From Cryptomeria japonica (lineage: Eukaryota; Streptophyta; Pinopsida; Cupressales; Cupressaceae), in NCBI RefSeq assembly GCF_030272615.1, contig NC_081415.1, forward strand, positions 268,512,425-268,576,424: DNA of 64,000 bases, written 5' to 3'. Made by a program: the position numbers and the translations under genes. Of this stretch, positions 48,023 through 58,515 are shown piece after piece. The notes below the pieces were generated by a model. The model was not told the origin of the DNA and did no database searches. It worked only from the letters and a program-made list of their open reading frames with translations. How positions within the stretch are numbered: the first letter of the stretch is position 1; every line of letters starts with the position of its first letter.

Positions 48023-50640
48023 TTGAAGAAAATAACAACTGCAGCAATAGGAGGTTCCCCTATTAAAAGAGATCCTATAGACCACACTCTGATATTACAA
48101 GATGAGGACTATGAACCTTTATATAAAGAATGTGGGTGGTTAGATTATTTCCTAAAATTTCATACTTATGATGATAATGTAGCTCTTGAATTTGCACAAT
48201 CTTTGAAGGATGATATGGTTGTGGTGAAAGGATTGAGGATTCCTATTACAAAGGAGTGTATTGTTCAAGTTTCTGGTTTGCCTAGGGACAGTGAACCATT
48301 TACAAAAACTAATGATGCTAGGCTTGCCAGAGCATAGTTTACAGAGCATGGTGACCCTGCTTTGGATGTCACTAAGCAAGGAACTAGCAGGTTGTCTCTT
48401 CCACCTCTCTGGGCTCATAGGGTAACCTATATTATTAATTACATTACTTGTGAGGGGAGACAATCTCAATTGCATTCTGTTCATTTCAAATTGTTATGTC
48501 ATTTAAGACATGGTAGACAAATGAATGTTCCAAATTTCCTTTACAATATACTTAAGCAAATGGCAGCTCAGGTACAAAAAGGTAACCTTCAATTTGTGTC
48601 TCACCATTGCTTAATTCAACTATTGGTTGAGCAAGCCCTAGTAGAAAGAAATCTTGGGATGCAGTGGGTGGATTTTCTGGCTATAAGCGGGGCTCGTCCA
48701 TTAAGGTAAATTCCCAGCTCTGGAGAAGCAGCTGGGGCCTCATCCTCTAAACCTGCTAAGGATCATAGTGAAAATTCTTCTAGTGAGGATGAAAATAACA
48801 CTCAAAAAGTCGCTCAGAAAGTTCTTAAAAAATAAAAAACCTCATCCAAGAGTAAGAAGAATGAAAAATTAGTTCTTGGAACTAGGGTTTAGAAGAAGAA
48901 AGAGGGAAAATTTTCTAAAAAGAAGAAAGCAAAGAAACCTACAACCTCTGCAAAACTCAGGAAATGGGATACCCTGCAGCAAAAGGTGGATCATCTAGCC
49001 CAAAAAGGAAAGAAATGGAAAGACATTCTGTAGGAAAGAAGCCTACAAGAACTAGTCATAGGCTGAAAAGGAAGTTTAAAGGGAAAGTAGCTGTAGGAGA
49101 AAGAATTGAAATTCCAAGCTCATAATATGATGAGGAAGAGTCTCCTTGAGAAAACTCTCCTAGGGTATTGTCTCAATCCTCTTCTTCTAATGAAGAAGAA
49201 GAGCAAGAATATAAAGTGTTCCATCTAGATGAGTTCTCAGAAGAAGAAGAAGTGGATGAGAATCTAGAAGCCAATAAAGAGTTCAGAGGAGAAAAATTAA
49301 AAGAAACAAAGCATGAAATTTAAAACATGGTTCAGACTAATGAGGAGGAAGAACAAAAAGAAGCAGAGGATGAACAAGAAGAAATGGAAGAAGAGGAAGA
49401 AGCAAAAGATGAACAAGAAGAAGTGCCAAGACATTTTGGATAAATCAATCTAAACATTGATTTAAACATTGGCGATAATACTTCTAGACCTCATCAAACC
49501 AATCAGGATAAGCCTGGTAATGAAATAACTGTTGCAACTGGGTTAGTAAATGTAGTTGAGGCTACTGAGAAAGTGAATCAGGAAGAATATCAAACAAAAG
49601 ATAAGGTAAGTGTGCATGTTCCACCTTCTTTTTCTTGGGGATTGATTGCTTTTGGATTATTGCAATTAGTAGAAAATAAGGAGGAAGAATGGAAAAGGGA
49701 AAATGAGGCATTAGAAAGAAAACTATAGGAAAAAGATTTAGTAACAAACAAGCTAAAGGATAGGATAGATAATTTAGCTACTCTGTTACCTCAGGTAATA
49801 GAATGTAGGCCTCCTCCAAGAGTATATTCTCTTTATTTGAAGGAATTACATCTTTCCTACAAGATAGGTAGAGAGATATGAGGACTGAATTCATCATTAG
49901 TGACTCCTGATGAATTTTTCAATGCCTACAAAACCCCTCCTCCCAAGCAAAAGAATTTAATTTTTTAATTCTATCTTCACAACTATAACCCACTTATTTA
50001 TATCGAAGATGTTCATCTTAGGGAATTTATGTCTTATATTCAGATCAAATATATGAGGGGTGAATAGGCTAGAGAATATATGGATATGGAACAAGTTGTC
50101 CCATTGCCATTGAGGGCTGAAGTAGGGGACCTAGATGAAGTTTACTATAGATGGAACCATCTTACTTCCAATCCAAGAGTCAAAAGAAGGATTTTATCAT
50201 TGAGAGAAGAAGTTCACACTAAATTTGAACAAATGGCAAAAACATATGCAAGAACAGTGTATGGACATCTGGCTCAGAGATGGAATGGGTTACCTGAGGA
50301 CCTAAAGAAAGTAGAGCCACATTATTTGAAAAACTATCATGCAACACTCAGGTGAGAAGACACCTATATACATTAGGGGTGGTCACAACAGGAAAAGTTG
50401 ATTCCTTTGATCTTCCAACAACCTATGTTATGGTGGCTTATTCCTCACTAGGAGGAATTGCAATATTATGATGTGGAATAGAAACAGGAAAGATGAGAGA
50501 ATCTCAGAGAGAACTAGGGCTTCTACTGGAGCCCTATTGCTAAGACACGAGGTGAGACTTCTGCTACTAACTTTAGGTTACTGACTTGGATTGAAAATCA
50601 AAAGACATCTGTTGAGGGAACATCTACTGGTGGACAAACA
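48023..50640 (+). pseudogene. Athila-like extra ORF in env position
   Basis: Long decayed coding region downstream of pol. The N-terminal part is open at 48023-48337 with DHTLILQDEDYEPLYKECGW and VVKGLRIPITKECIVQVSGLP. It then continues in another frame (48362-48709) with PLWAHRVTYIINYITCEGRQ and NVPNFLYNILKQMA. This resembles the putative plant transposon protein domain found in the third ORF of Athila-type elements. The middle is Lys/Glu rich (48770-49440). Around 49600-49800 are hydrophobic and coiled stretches, and the C-terminal part at 50080-50355 has KFEQMAKTYARTVYGHLAQRW. It is often called env-like by position, but I see no clear signal peptide or fusion peptide. Many stops and shifts. 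No ATG was found at 48023. Confidence 0.7.
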
Positions 50641-50644
50641 AAAC

Positions 50645-50658
50645 CTTCAGTTGGGGGA
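50645..50658 (+). promoter_or_regulatory. 3' polypurine tract of Athila-like element
   Basis: cttcagttggggga ends one base before the LTR TG at 50659. Confidence 0.85.
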
Positions 50659-51940
50659 TGCGATGAGTCATAGTTTTATGGTTCTTTCATAGACAAGTTT
50701 GCCATCTTTAGGGGTTTTGTATTTGCTAATGGACTTCATAAACATACTTTAATCAACCTTATATGCTTGTTTTGATAAGTCTTATTACCTGTAGTTGAAA
50801 CCTTTATTTGGATAGAATCATGAACCTTATAAATGCAATTATAAGTATTTACTATTTTTATGTGTGACTAATGAATATATTCAAAATAAATGATCATGAT
50901 ATGTGGATAGAATGTTTTCTCTAACCTTTGTGTGGCAGCTATATGGAATGATCTTTATGAAGGAACAAGGTCTCATTCATAGCAATAGGGTAACGTGGAC
51001 AAAGGATAGACAACAAGCCAGGAAGAGTTCAAAAATTTGTTGAGGACTTGGTCACTACTATCCCTGCTCAATAAGGAGTCTGCAAACTAATCCAGATTCA
51101 TTAATAAAGACTGTTAGTTTTCATGATGGATGTTAGAGAGGATATAGGGAAAATCTACAAATGTTCAAAGAAGGATAAGAGAGCTGATTATCTTAGCTTT
51201 TCTATATTTTATGAGTTTTAAAAAAAGCTTCCACCTAGATAGTAGGAAGTGGAGCGAATGTTTTGGGTTGTTGTTAAGGATGAATGTTATAAATATTTTG
51301 TGCATTCATGTGTTAGTTAGTTCCTGATTTTGAATTAAGTAATGTTATTTTGTCGAGTTGATTTCTTAATAAAGAAGAGTATCTACTTTCCAATTTAATA
51401 TCATGTTTCTGATATGGTTGTAGGCTTGATCAGTTAATTTTTGTTATAATTCTTATTTGAGGAGACTCATCCAAGGGGGCCCACTTGGTGAGAATTATAT
51501 ATGGTTATCTTTTATATAATTTGTTCTTTAAGTTACTTAGTTATGTTTTATTCACTTGCTCGTTGTCTGTTCCTGCAACCACAATCTATAACTCTATGCA
51601 TGTTCCTGCAACCACGGTAGGGTAGAATAGTTATTTCTATACAAGTTGAGGAATTGGTATTTTGTTAGTAGAAATTAATATTATTTTTAAAGTTTTGATT
51701 TCAAGAAATTTCCTTTTCTGTAAATAGTTGTTTACTCACTTTCAATTGCCTAAAAATAGGATAGACTTATTCCTATATGTTCTTAGTGCATATACTTTGC
51801 AGTCTCATTTCAAGTTACACATCCTCAGATTGATGAATAAATGAGTTAGAAGAATGGAATTTAGATAGTTTCTCAATGGAAACTTGTGTCTCTAGTCTAA
51901 GTATCTAGTTGTGTGTGATAGCAATTGTTTTGCACCCACA
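50659..51940 (+). repeat. 3' LTR of Athila-like element
   Basis: 1,282 bp, TGCGATGAGTCATAG..TGCACCCACA, partner of 33396-34642, followed by TGGTA. Confidence 0.95.
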
Positions 51941-51945
51941 TGGTA

Positions 51946-52014
51946 TACAATCGCCTTGAGGTGTAATAAACAAGATGTCTAGTCCCAATCCTTGTTGTGT
52001 GTAGGAGTCAACAA
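51946..52014 (-). pseudogene. pol: Gypsy I: RNase H, N-terminal piece
   Basis: 69 bases left between the Athila-like element and element B. On the minus strand they code the ITPQGDCIP stretch that precedes the CTNNTA stretch at 33360, as expected for the start of Gypsy RNase H. Confidence 0.8.
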
Positions 52015-52822
52015 TGTTGGCATATGGACACTCCAATGAGACATTGTGTGTGATTGAAGGTTTTGTCATTGATGGCAACCTTGCAATCCTATGGTACCGG
52101 AAAGACATTCTACCGGTAAAGCATTATTCAAGCAAGACAGTGCATCGGCATCAACAAGACCACTCTACACCGGCACCGACACCGGCACAGAAGAAAGATG
52201 TATATCGGCACAGAGGCTGATAGGATTTTTGATATGTAATATTTTGTTTATTATTGTAAGCCAACTTGGCAAATTGTAAAATGACTCTTGTATATAAAAG
52301 AGATCATTGTAGACATTTGTAAGATAGGTATAGTGAGCAAAAAGAAAATTATTAGGCAGACCTAATGTGCGAATTATAGGTCAAGGGTATATGTAAAGAA
52401 TAGAGCAAGAACCGGTACTGAATCTGGCATTGAAGATGCTATTATAAAGCAGTACAGAATATTGGATTAACATAATCCTCATTTTAAGTCAGTGTGACTT
52501 CTTTCTGAGCAGTGTGCTCTAGGCAGTTGGCCTTCCTGAATGTGCAGACCCCTATTGTAAGTAATATTCTCTTATTGGCCAGTAAGTGAATATTGTGGGT
52601 CACAAATCCCATCAAGGTTTTTCCCACACCGGGTTTCCTCATTAAACATCTTGTGTTATGGTGTTCTTTTCATGTGGATGCTTTTGATTTTGTTAATTAC
52701 ATTAATTCTTGCATACCGGTATACTGTTACTTTATGTTCTGCATGTTTTTTATTAATAAAATTACATTACCGGTCAGATACTGATTCACCCCCCCCTCTC
52801 AATATCTGTGGGAACCCTAACA
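52015..52822 (+). repeat. Element B 5' LTR
   Basis: 808 bp, TGTTGGCATATGG..GGAACCCTAACA, C-tract block at 52786-52801. It contains a caccggcaccgacaccggca repeat near 52169 and the phrase gtgtgctctaggcag shared with element C. Confidence 0.95.
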
Positions 52823-52824
52823 AT

Positions 52825-52836
52825 TGGTATCAGAGC
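52825..52836 (+). other. Primer-binding site of element B
   Basis: tggtatcagagc followed by ctgg, perfect tRNA-iMet site, two bases after the LTR. Confidence 0.95.
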
Positions 52837-52893
52837 CTGGTCCTCTATTTTCAGAAGCCTAACAGCTTGAGGAAGATCTTGACACCGGTAAAA

Positions 52894-54027
52894 ATGGAAA
52901 ATCTGATGAAGCAACTTGAAGGAGCTCTTACTGACTATGATGCAGAGAAGTTGAAAAATATCAAATTAGAAGATGATTTAAAAGCAGCTCAGGATATCAT
53001 TCAAGCACTTCAAGAAAATCTTACTGTTACAAGAAATAAGAGAAGAGAACTTTGTGAAAAATTGCAAAATGAGAATGATGAAAAGGAATCACTTAATGAT
53101 ATGATAAGCAAATTGAAACAAGAGATCATGACAACAAAAAATGAAATGTAGGATATGACTATGAGATTTTGCAAAGATATTGAGGACAGAAAGAAGAATG
53201 AAGAAGAATTGACCAGAAGACTAAGTGATGTAGCAAATGAGAACACAAGACTTAGCTATGAAAATGACATGTTGAAGACAGATCTGATGTATACTCAGAA
53301 TGACTCGAATGAACTAATGAGAGAAAAAGAAATCTTGGAAAGGGAATTGGAAACTGCAAATCAACACAAAGAAAAATTCAAGAAAAGCTCATAAGAACTT
53401 GGTACCTTATTGAAGAATCAAAGACCCAAAGGTGACACTTCTGGAATTGGATTTGAAGTTGGAGAAAGCTCCGGTACTACAAATACTCAAGATCACAGCA
53501 AACTGGTAAGACCTCCTAATACTTACAAATTCAATGGAAAATGCTTTAACTGTAATAAATATGGTCATAGGGAAAATGAATGTAGATCTAGGAATTATCA
53601 GAATATCAATCCTCCCACCGGTCAATGCTCCAAATGCAACAAAATTGGTCAAAACTCTGAAAACTGCAGAATGAATGTAAGATGTTATGTTTGTGGAAGA
53701 TTTGGACATTTATCAAATCAATGCAGAACACAAACCGGCATAGGTTATGGGAAAGCTATTTAGAAAAATAATGTAACTTGTTATGCATGTAACAAAATTG
53801 GTCATATTGCTAAATTTTGTAGAAGTAAAGGTACACTGGTAGACAACAAAAGTACTAGCTTGAAAGGTAAAGAAAAGGTTGAAGAGGTTAAGCAAGAATT
53901 CTCAAAGCAATGGATTAGAAAAGATGATCTAAATATTGGGAATACTCCTCCACCGGTAGAACCAACAAATGCTCCACCGGCAAGACAGAGCAGTGCTCCA
54001 CCGGCAAGAAGTTCTTCATCTAATTGA
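52894..54027 (+). pseudogene. Element B ORF1: coiled-coil and CCHC-knuckle protein (gag-like)
   Basis: 377 codons from ATG 52894 to TGA 54025-54027 in one frame, broken only by stops at 53149 (TAG), 53392 (TAA) and 53761 (TAG). Residues 1-165 form a long charged coiled coil (LKNIKLEDDLKAAQDIIQAL, later KKNEEELTRRL). Residues about 215-310 carry four zinc knuckles: CFNCNKYGHRENEC, CSKCNKIGQNSENC (His replaced by Gln), CYVCGRFGHLSNQC and CYACNKIGHIAKFC. The tail is Pro/Ala rich (PPPVEPTNAPPARQ). The knuckles suggest nucleic-acid packaging as in gag. The usual Copia capsid motifs are not seen, so this gag is atypical. The stop at 53761 matches Gln in element C. Confidence 0.8.
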
Positions 54028-54330
54028 AGAAAATTATCTTGAGGGTTTGGCAATCTAATGACAGGTGTTATTATTCCCTCGGTTACAGAAAAGAAGTTGA
54101 AAATCACTCATTACCGGTGAATAAAGTTAAGCTAATACATTACCGGCAAGCAATTAATGTGGTAGGTAGCGGAAAAGACTTTATAAAATAAGGTTTTGGC
54201 TCCATTTCATTTCACCGTGATTTCAAACTTTTAGAGAGCGCAAAGATTTATGAGCTAAGGAATTTAGAGCAAGAAGCAAGCACACTCCAAGCAATCATTC
54301 ATCCAAGACAAAAAAAAAAGGTATTTTATC

Positions 54331-57300
54331 ATGGCATCCTCCTCTACAATTGAATACATAGTGAACCCTAATGTTGTGGAAGTAATTAAAAGACCTAGGC
54401 CCATATTTTAGTTGGTCCCCGAAATAGCAAAGAAAGATGATACCTTAGGTGCATTCTCTCAAATCCCTAAAGGTGTTGTATATGTTGAAGACCCTAGAAT
54501 GTATATTCACTGCAATATTGAAGAGCTAGGAGACGAGGAAATCAAAACCATGTACAAAACTGAGATATGTGATGATACTGGCAATATCAAAGCTAAACAC
54601 AAAATCATTGAAACCCTAGGATTCACAGAAATCCTTAGTATTCCAGAATTTCCTAAAGATGTGATTAGGATAGCATTAAGCAGAGTTCATGGAGAATTTT
54701 TCTGGCTAGATACAATTCATAAGATCACCAAGCAAGTGGTAAAGGCTGTCACACGGTTACCGACCATCGGTAAAAGACCAGATAAAAACAAGAAAGTTTC
54801 AAATGATTTAGTCATTGACCTAACAGGTGCAACATCTAATAAAAGATCTTTAAGGGTTAATGATGTAAAGGATACAAATGTGAGATTCATAAGCATGATA
54901 TTAGGTTACAAAGCCACTCATGCCAATAGACTCAACTCAGTTTCAAGTTTGTGCATCAAGAGTGCTTATGACATAGTAATAGAAAATGCAAAAATTGACA
55001 TCTATGAATGGCTAAAGGATGAACTGATTGACAACCTTGGGAAGATAAAGAAGGATAATAAAGGAACCTTCAGATTTGGAAATCTGTTAGTGTGTCTAAT
55101 GCTTCATATAACAAAATAAGTTCCCGGTATAGGATATAAAGATTTTGGATATGACATACTGATAGGAAAGCAACTGACATAATTGTTCAATACCATGGGC
55201 GACAATAAGGAAAACATCATTCATGACTTATTCCAAGCACTAAAAACAAAAATGAAGAAAAGGACAAGGTTATCACAGAAGATTGTGGATAAATACAAAG
55301 ATGATATGTTCTTTGTTATCAAAAAGGATGAAATATGGATGGAAGCAATCATCCCCAGGACAATCTGGGTAACAGAAATGGACTATGAAACAGATGACCA
55401 CATAGTGGAAACTTATGCCAAAGCACTTCTGGAAGCCCCCAATGAACCTAAAGAAGAAATATTTGGTAGTGCTGAAACCATAGAAAGCCAAATTCAATCA
55501 AAGAAAAGAGTGAAAAAGGTTGAGGCATTTGTGAGAAAAGGATCCAGACAAGCAAAAGCCATAAAGGAAGATATATTAAAGAAAACCGGCATAACTAAAG
55601 ATGAGTTGGTAGACCCACAATCTGAAGCTCATCTATCACTGGTAGGTACTTCCTCAAAAGGAGATATACCAACAACTTTTAAAAGAGTTGTTAGGAAAAG
55701 AGACCCCTCACTGGCAACCACTCCTTCACCTAGAAGGACAAGGCAGAAGCAACAAGCTGTGAGATCTTTGGTCAGAAAGGTCACACCTAAAAAGAAGCAG
55801 ACCCCTAAGAAAAAGAAAAAGACCACAACTAACTTGGCACCTCTAGAAATTTTGTTAAATGAAATCACAGAGGAAGGTAAATTGAAGAACATAGAGAAAA
55901 TATATGACACTTTAACAACTGATGAGAAAGAACAAGTAGAAAATAGTGTTATATTACATATGGATATGTACAAGAAGTTTTTGATGGAAGTAGTCAATGA
56001 AATTCTAGATGAATTATTTCAAAGACTAGAGGCAAGAAGACAGGCAGTGATAGAATTGGATAAGAAAATAAAAATTAAGAAATTACTTGCTGTATATCCG
56101 GTAAACTCACCTAAAGAAATTGATGACCTAATTGCTCAAGCAAACTGGTCAGTATTCTCTACTACACACCGACAAATTTCACTAATGGCAGGAAGAGTTA
56201 ATGAAGTGATAGAGGAAACAAAAGATGGATGGGATATATTCTTGGTTGAGAAAGAAAAACAAGAAGAGTTCAGGAACCCCAAACCTATAAAAGTTTATCA
56301 GAAAGATAGAGACAAGGGGAAAGGTAAAGTTGGTGGACCACCAAGTATCAAGGTTAGAGACAACTTACCCCCACCTCCTTTAAATACTCCACCGGTAAAA
56401 TCAACAACTACTAAAGATCAACCGACAACTAAGAGCATGGATACAGAGGATGGCAACACTAATCCTGAAGTCCTATATACTGTGAATGTTGATACTTAGA
56501 ATATCAACATAGTGGTAGATAAAGATACAACAGATAAATCAGATATAGCCAAAGAGCCTCCGGTAACAGGAAATACAGAGCAACCGGTAGCGGATACAAG
56601 GAAAAAGGTGGAATCTGAAGCACAAATAGAGAAACCGACAGAGCTAAAGGCTCCAGAACAGATGCCACCGGTAAGAAATGAAGCAGGAAAACCAGTGCTT
56701 AAAGAAATGCAGACACAAACAGACCTACTAGAGGTCAATACAAGCATGGTCACTTCCACCGGTACTCAGTTTGTTGGGTCACCATCAAAGTCAACAAATG
56801 TGACTGAGGTATTACTTGAATCTATCAAGAAAATAACTGACTATAGCTCACAAGCTTACAAAGCAATAGATGATTCAATCCCATTTTTGAAATCAACAGC
56901 TCCTAATTGTAATATAGATAATAAAGATTCTTTAGGACAGTTAGATACACTATGTAAATACATTTCTGGAAATTTTGAGCAAATAAAGGTAGAATCTGTA
57001 AAGGACATTGTAGAAAAGGAGAAACAAAAATTCTTTGAGGAAGGAATTAAGAAGTGTAACAGAGATTTTGACACACTTCTACCGGAACTGTGTAGTTTGT
57101 TAAAAGAGTACAAAAACCTATACAAAGACACATGCAAAACAAACTTCCTGACTATAGATGTAGACAAAAAGATAAACAAGACACATGAAGAGATAAACAA
57201 GCTTGCAGACAATTTTGTCAACTCACCAGATTCATTATCTATTTTTGAAGATAAGTTAGCAAATTTTGAGACAGAATTACTTAAACAGGAGAAAGAGAAA

Positions 57301-57555
57301 GAGACAATAATAAATAAGGCAAAGTACTTGAGATCCAAACTAAGTCCAAGATTGGATTATCTAGCATCTCTATAGAAGGAAATCTCAGAGGTATTAACAT
57401 CGGGAAGTAAAACACCGGTAGAGCAATTGCAACATCTCACCGACACTGTGAAGAGAACTAAAACAGCAATAAAAGATAGCAAAAAGTTTATGGATAGTAT
57501 AAACTCAATTTTGGGCGATCTTCTTCAAATAATAACTACCCAACTACAAGGTTGA
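54331..57555 (+). pseudogene. Element B ORF2: 1,074-codon protein of unknown function
   Basis: ATG 54331 (MASSSTIEYIV) to TGA 57553-57555, one frame over 3.2 kb with no frameshift, stops only at 54409, 55117, 55180, 56497 and 57373. Residues about 1-260: a globular part with VYVEDPRMYIHCNIEELG, LGFTEILSIPEFP, LSRVHGEFFWLDT and GTFRFGNLLVCLML, shared with element C. About 285-480: IVDKYKDDMFFVIKKDE, then a strongly basic patch (KKKQTPKKKKK, 55791-55840) like a nuclear signal. About 510-650: a helical part (LDELFQRLEARRQAV). About 650-830: a Pro/Thr-rich linker. About 830-1074: a coiled coil (ELLKQEKEKETIINKAKYLRSKLSP). No enzyme motif, signal peptide or membrane segment seen. It could be a replaced env-like ORF of Sireviruses, a structural protein, or a captured host gene. 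Confidence 0.8.
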
Positions 57556-57594
57556 GGTTATGGATTGGTACAACTACAAACTCTACTAACCTTT

Positions 57595-57750
57595 GTCATT
57601 GATGCCAAAGGGGGAGTAGTAGGATGAGAAAATTCAAAAACACTGGGATCATATGCTCAGGGGGAGTCACTCACTTTTTTGGTCTACACATTTTTGGATA
57701 TCTTTTTGAAATTTCTCATGAGTGTTGCCATCAATGCCAAAGGGGGAGAT
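57595..57750 (+). promoter_or_regulatory. Polypurine tracts of element B
   Basis: aaagggggag after 'cattgatgcc' near 57610, cagggggag near 57660, and aaagggggagat at 57739-57750, the last abutting the 3' LTR. Confidence 0.85.
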
Positions 57751-58515
57751 TGTTGGCATATGGACACTCTAATGAGACATTGTGTGTGATTGAAGGTTTT
57801 GTCATTGATGGAAACCTTGCAATTCTACGGTACTAGCAAGACATTCTACCAGTAAAGCATTATTCAAGCAAGACAGTGCACTAGCATCAACAAGACCACT
57901 CTACACCGGCACCGACACAGAAGAAAAGTGTATATCGGCATAGAGGCCGACAGGATTTTTCATATGTAATGACTTGGCAAATTGTAAAATGACTCTTGTA
58001 TATAAAAGAGATCATTGTAGATATTTGTAAGATAGGTATAGCGAGCAAAAAGAAAATTATTAGGCAGACCTAATGTGTGAATTATAGGTCAAGGGTATAT
58101 GTAAAGAACAGAGCAAGAACCGGTATTGAATCTGGCATTGAAGATGCTATTATAAAGCAGTACTGAATATTGGATTAGCATAATCCTCATTGTAAGTCAG
58201 TGTGACTTCTTTCTAAGCAGTGTGCTCTAGGCAGTTGGCCTTCCTGCATGTGCATGCCCCTATTGTAAGTAATATTCTCTTATTGGCCAGTAAGTGAATA
58301 TTGTGGGTCACAAATCCCATCGAGGTTTTTCCCACACCGGGTTTCCTCATTAAACATCTTGTGTTATGGTGTGCTTTTGATTCTGTTAATTACATTAATT
58401 CTTGCATACCGGTATACTATTACTTTATGTTCTGCATGTTTTGTATTAAGAAAATTACATTACTGGTCAGATACTGATTCACCCCCCCCTCTCAGTATCT
58501 GTGGGAACCGTAACA
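57751..58515 (+). repeat. Element B 3' LTR
   Basis: 765 bp, TGTTGGCATATGG..GGAACCGTAACA. Shorter than the 5' LTR by three small deletions (near 57915, 57970 and 58372). Confidence 0.95.

Larger units (their letters stand above)
33396..51940 (+). mobile_element. Athila-like Gypsy element with env-position ORF
   Basis: Direct LTRs at 33396-34642 and 50659-51940 and an exact 5 bp target duplication TGGTA (33391-33395 and 51941-51945). Order is LTR, primer site, gag, protease, reverse transcriptase, RNase H, integrase, internal purine tract, extra ORF, polypurine tract, LTR, which is the Athila layout. Copia F (40073-47163) sits in its integrase tail; without F the element is about 11.4 kb. It is inserted in the RNase H of Gypsy I. 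All frames carry stops, so it is inactive. Confidence 0.95.
52015..58515 (+). mobile_element. Element B: Sirevirus-like element with two novel ORFs and no pol
   Basis: 6.5 kb. LTRs 52015-52822 and 57751-58515, tRNA-iMet site, purine tracts, and flanking 5-mers aacaa (52010-52014) and atcaa (58516-58520), a duplication with one change. Between the LTRs are ORF1 (52894-54027) and ORF2 (54331-57555) only. No protease DSG/DTG, integrase HHCC or D,D,E, YVDD or RNase H motif was found on either strand, and there is no space for them. It is inserted in Gypsy I RNase H. The C-tract block and repeated AAAGGGGGAG tracts place it with Sirevirus-type Copia elements. It must have used enzymes from another element. 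Confidence 0.9.
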
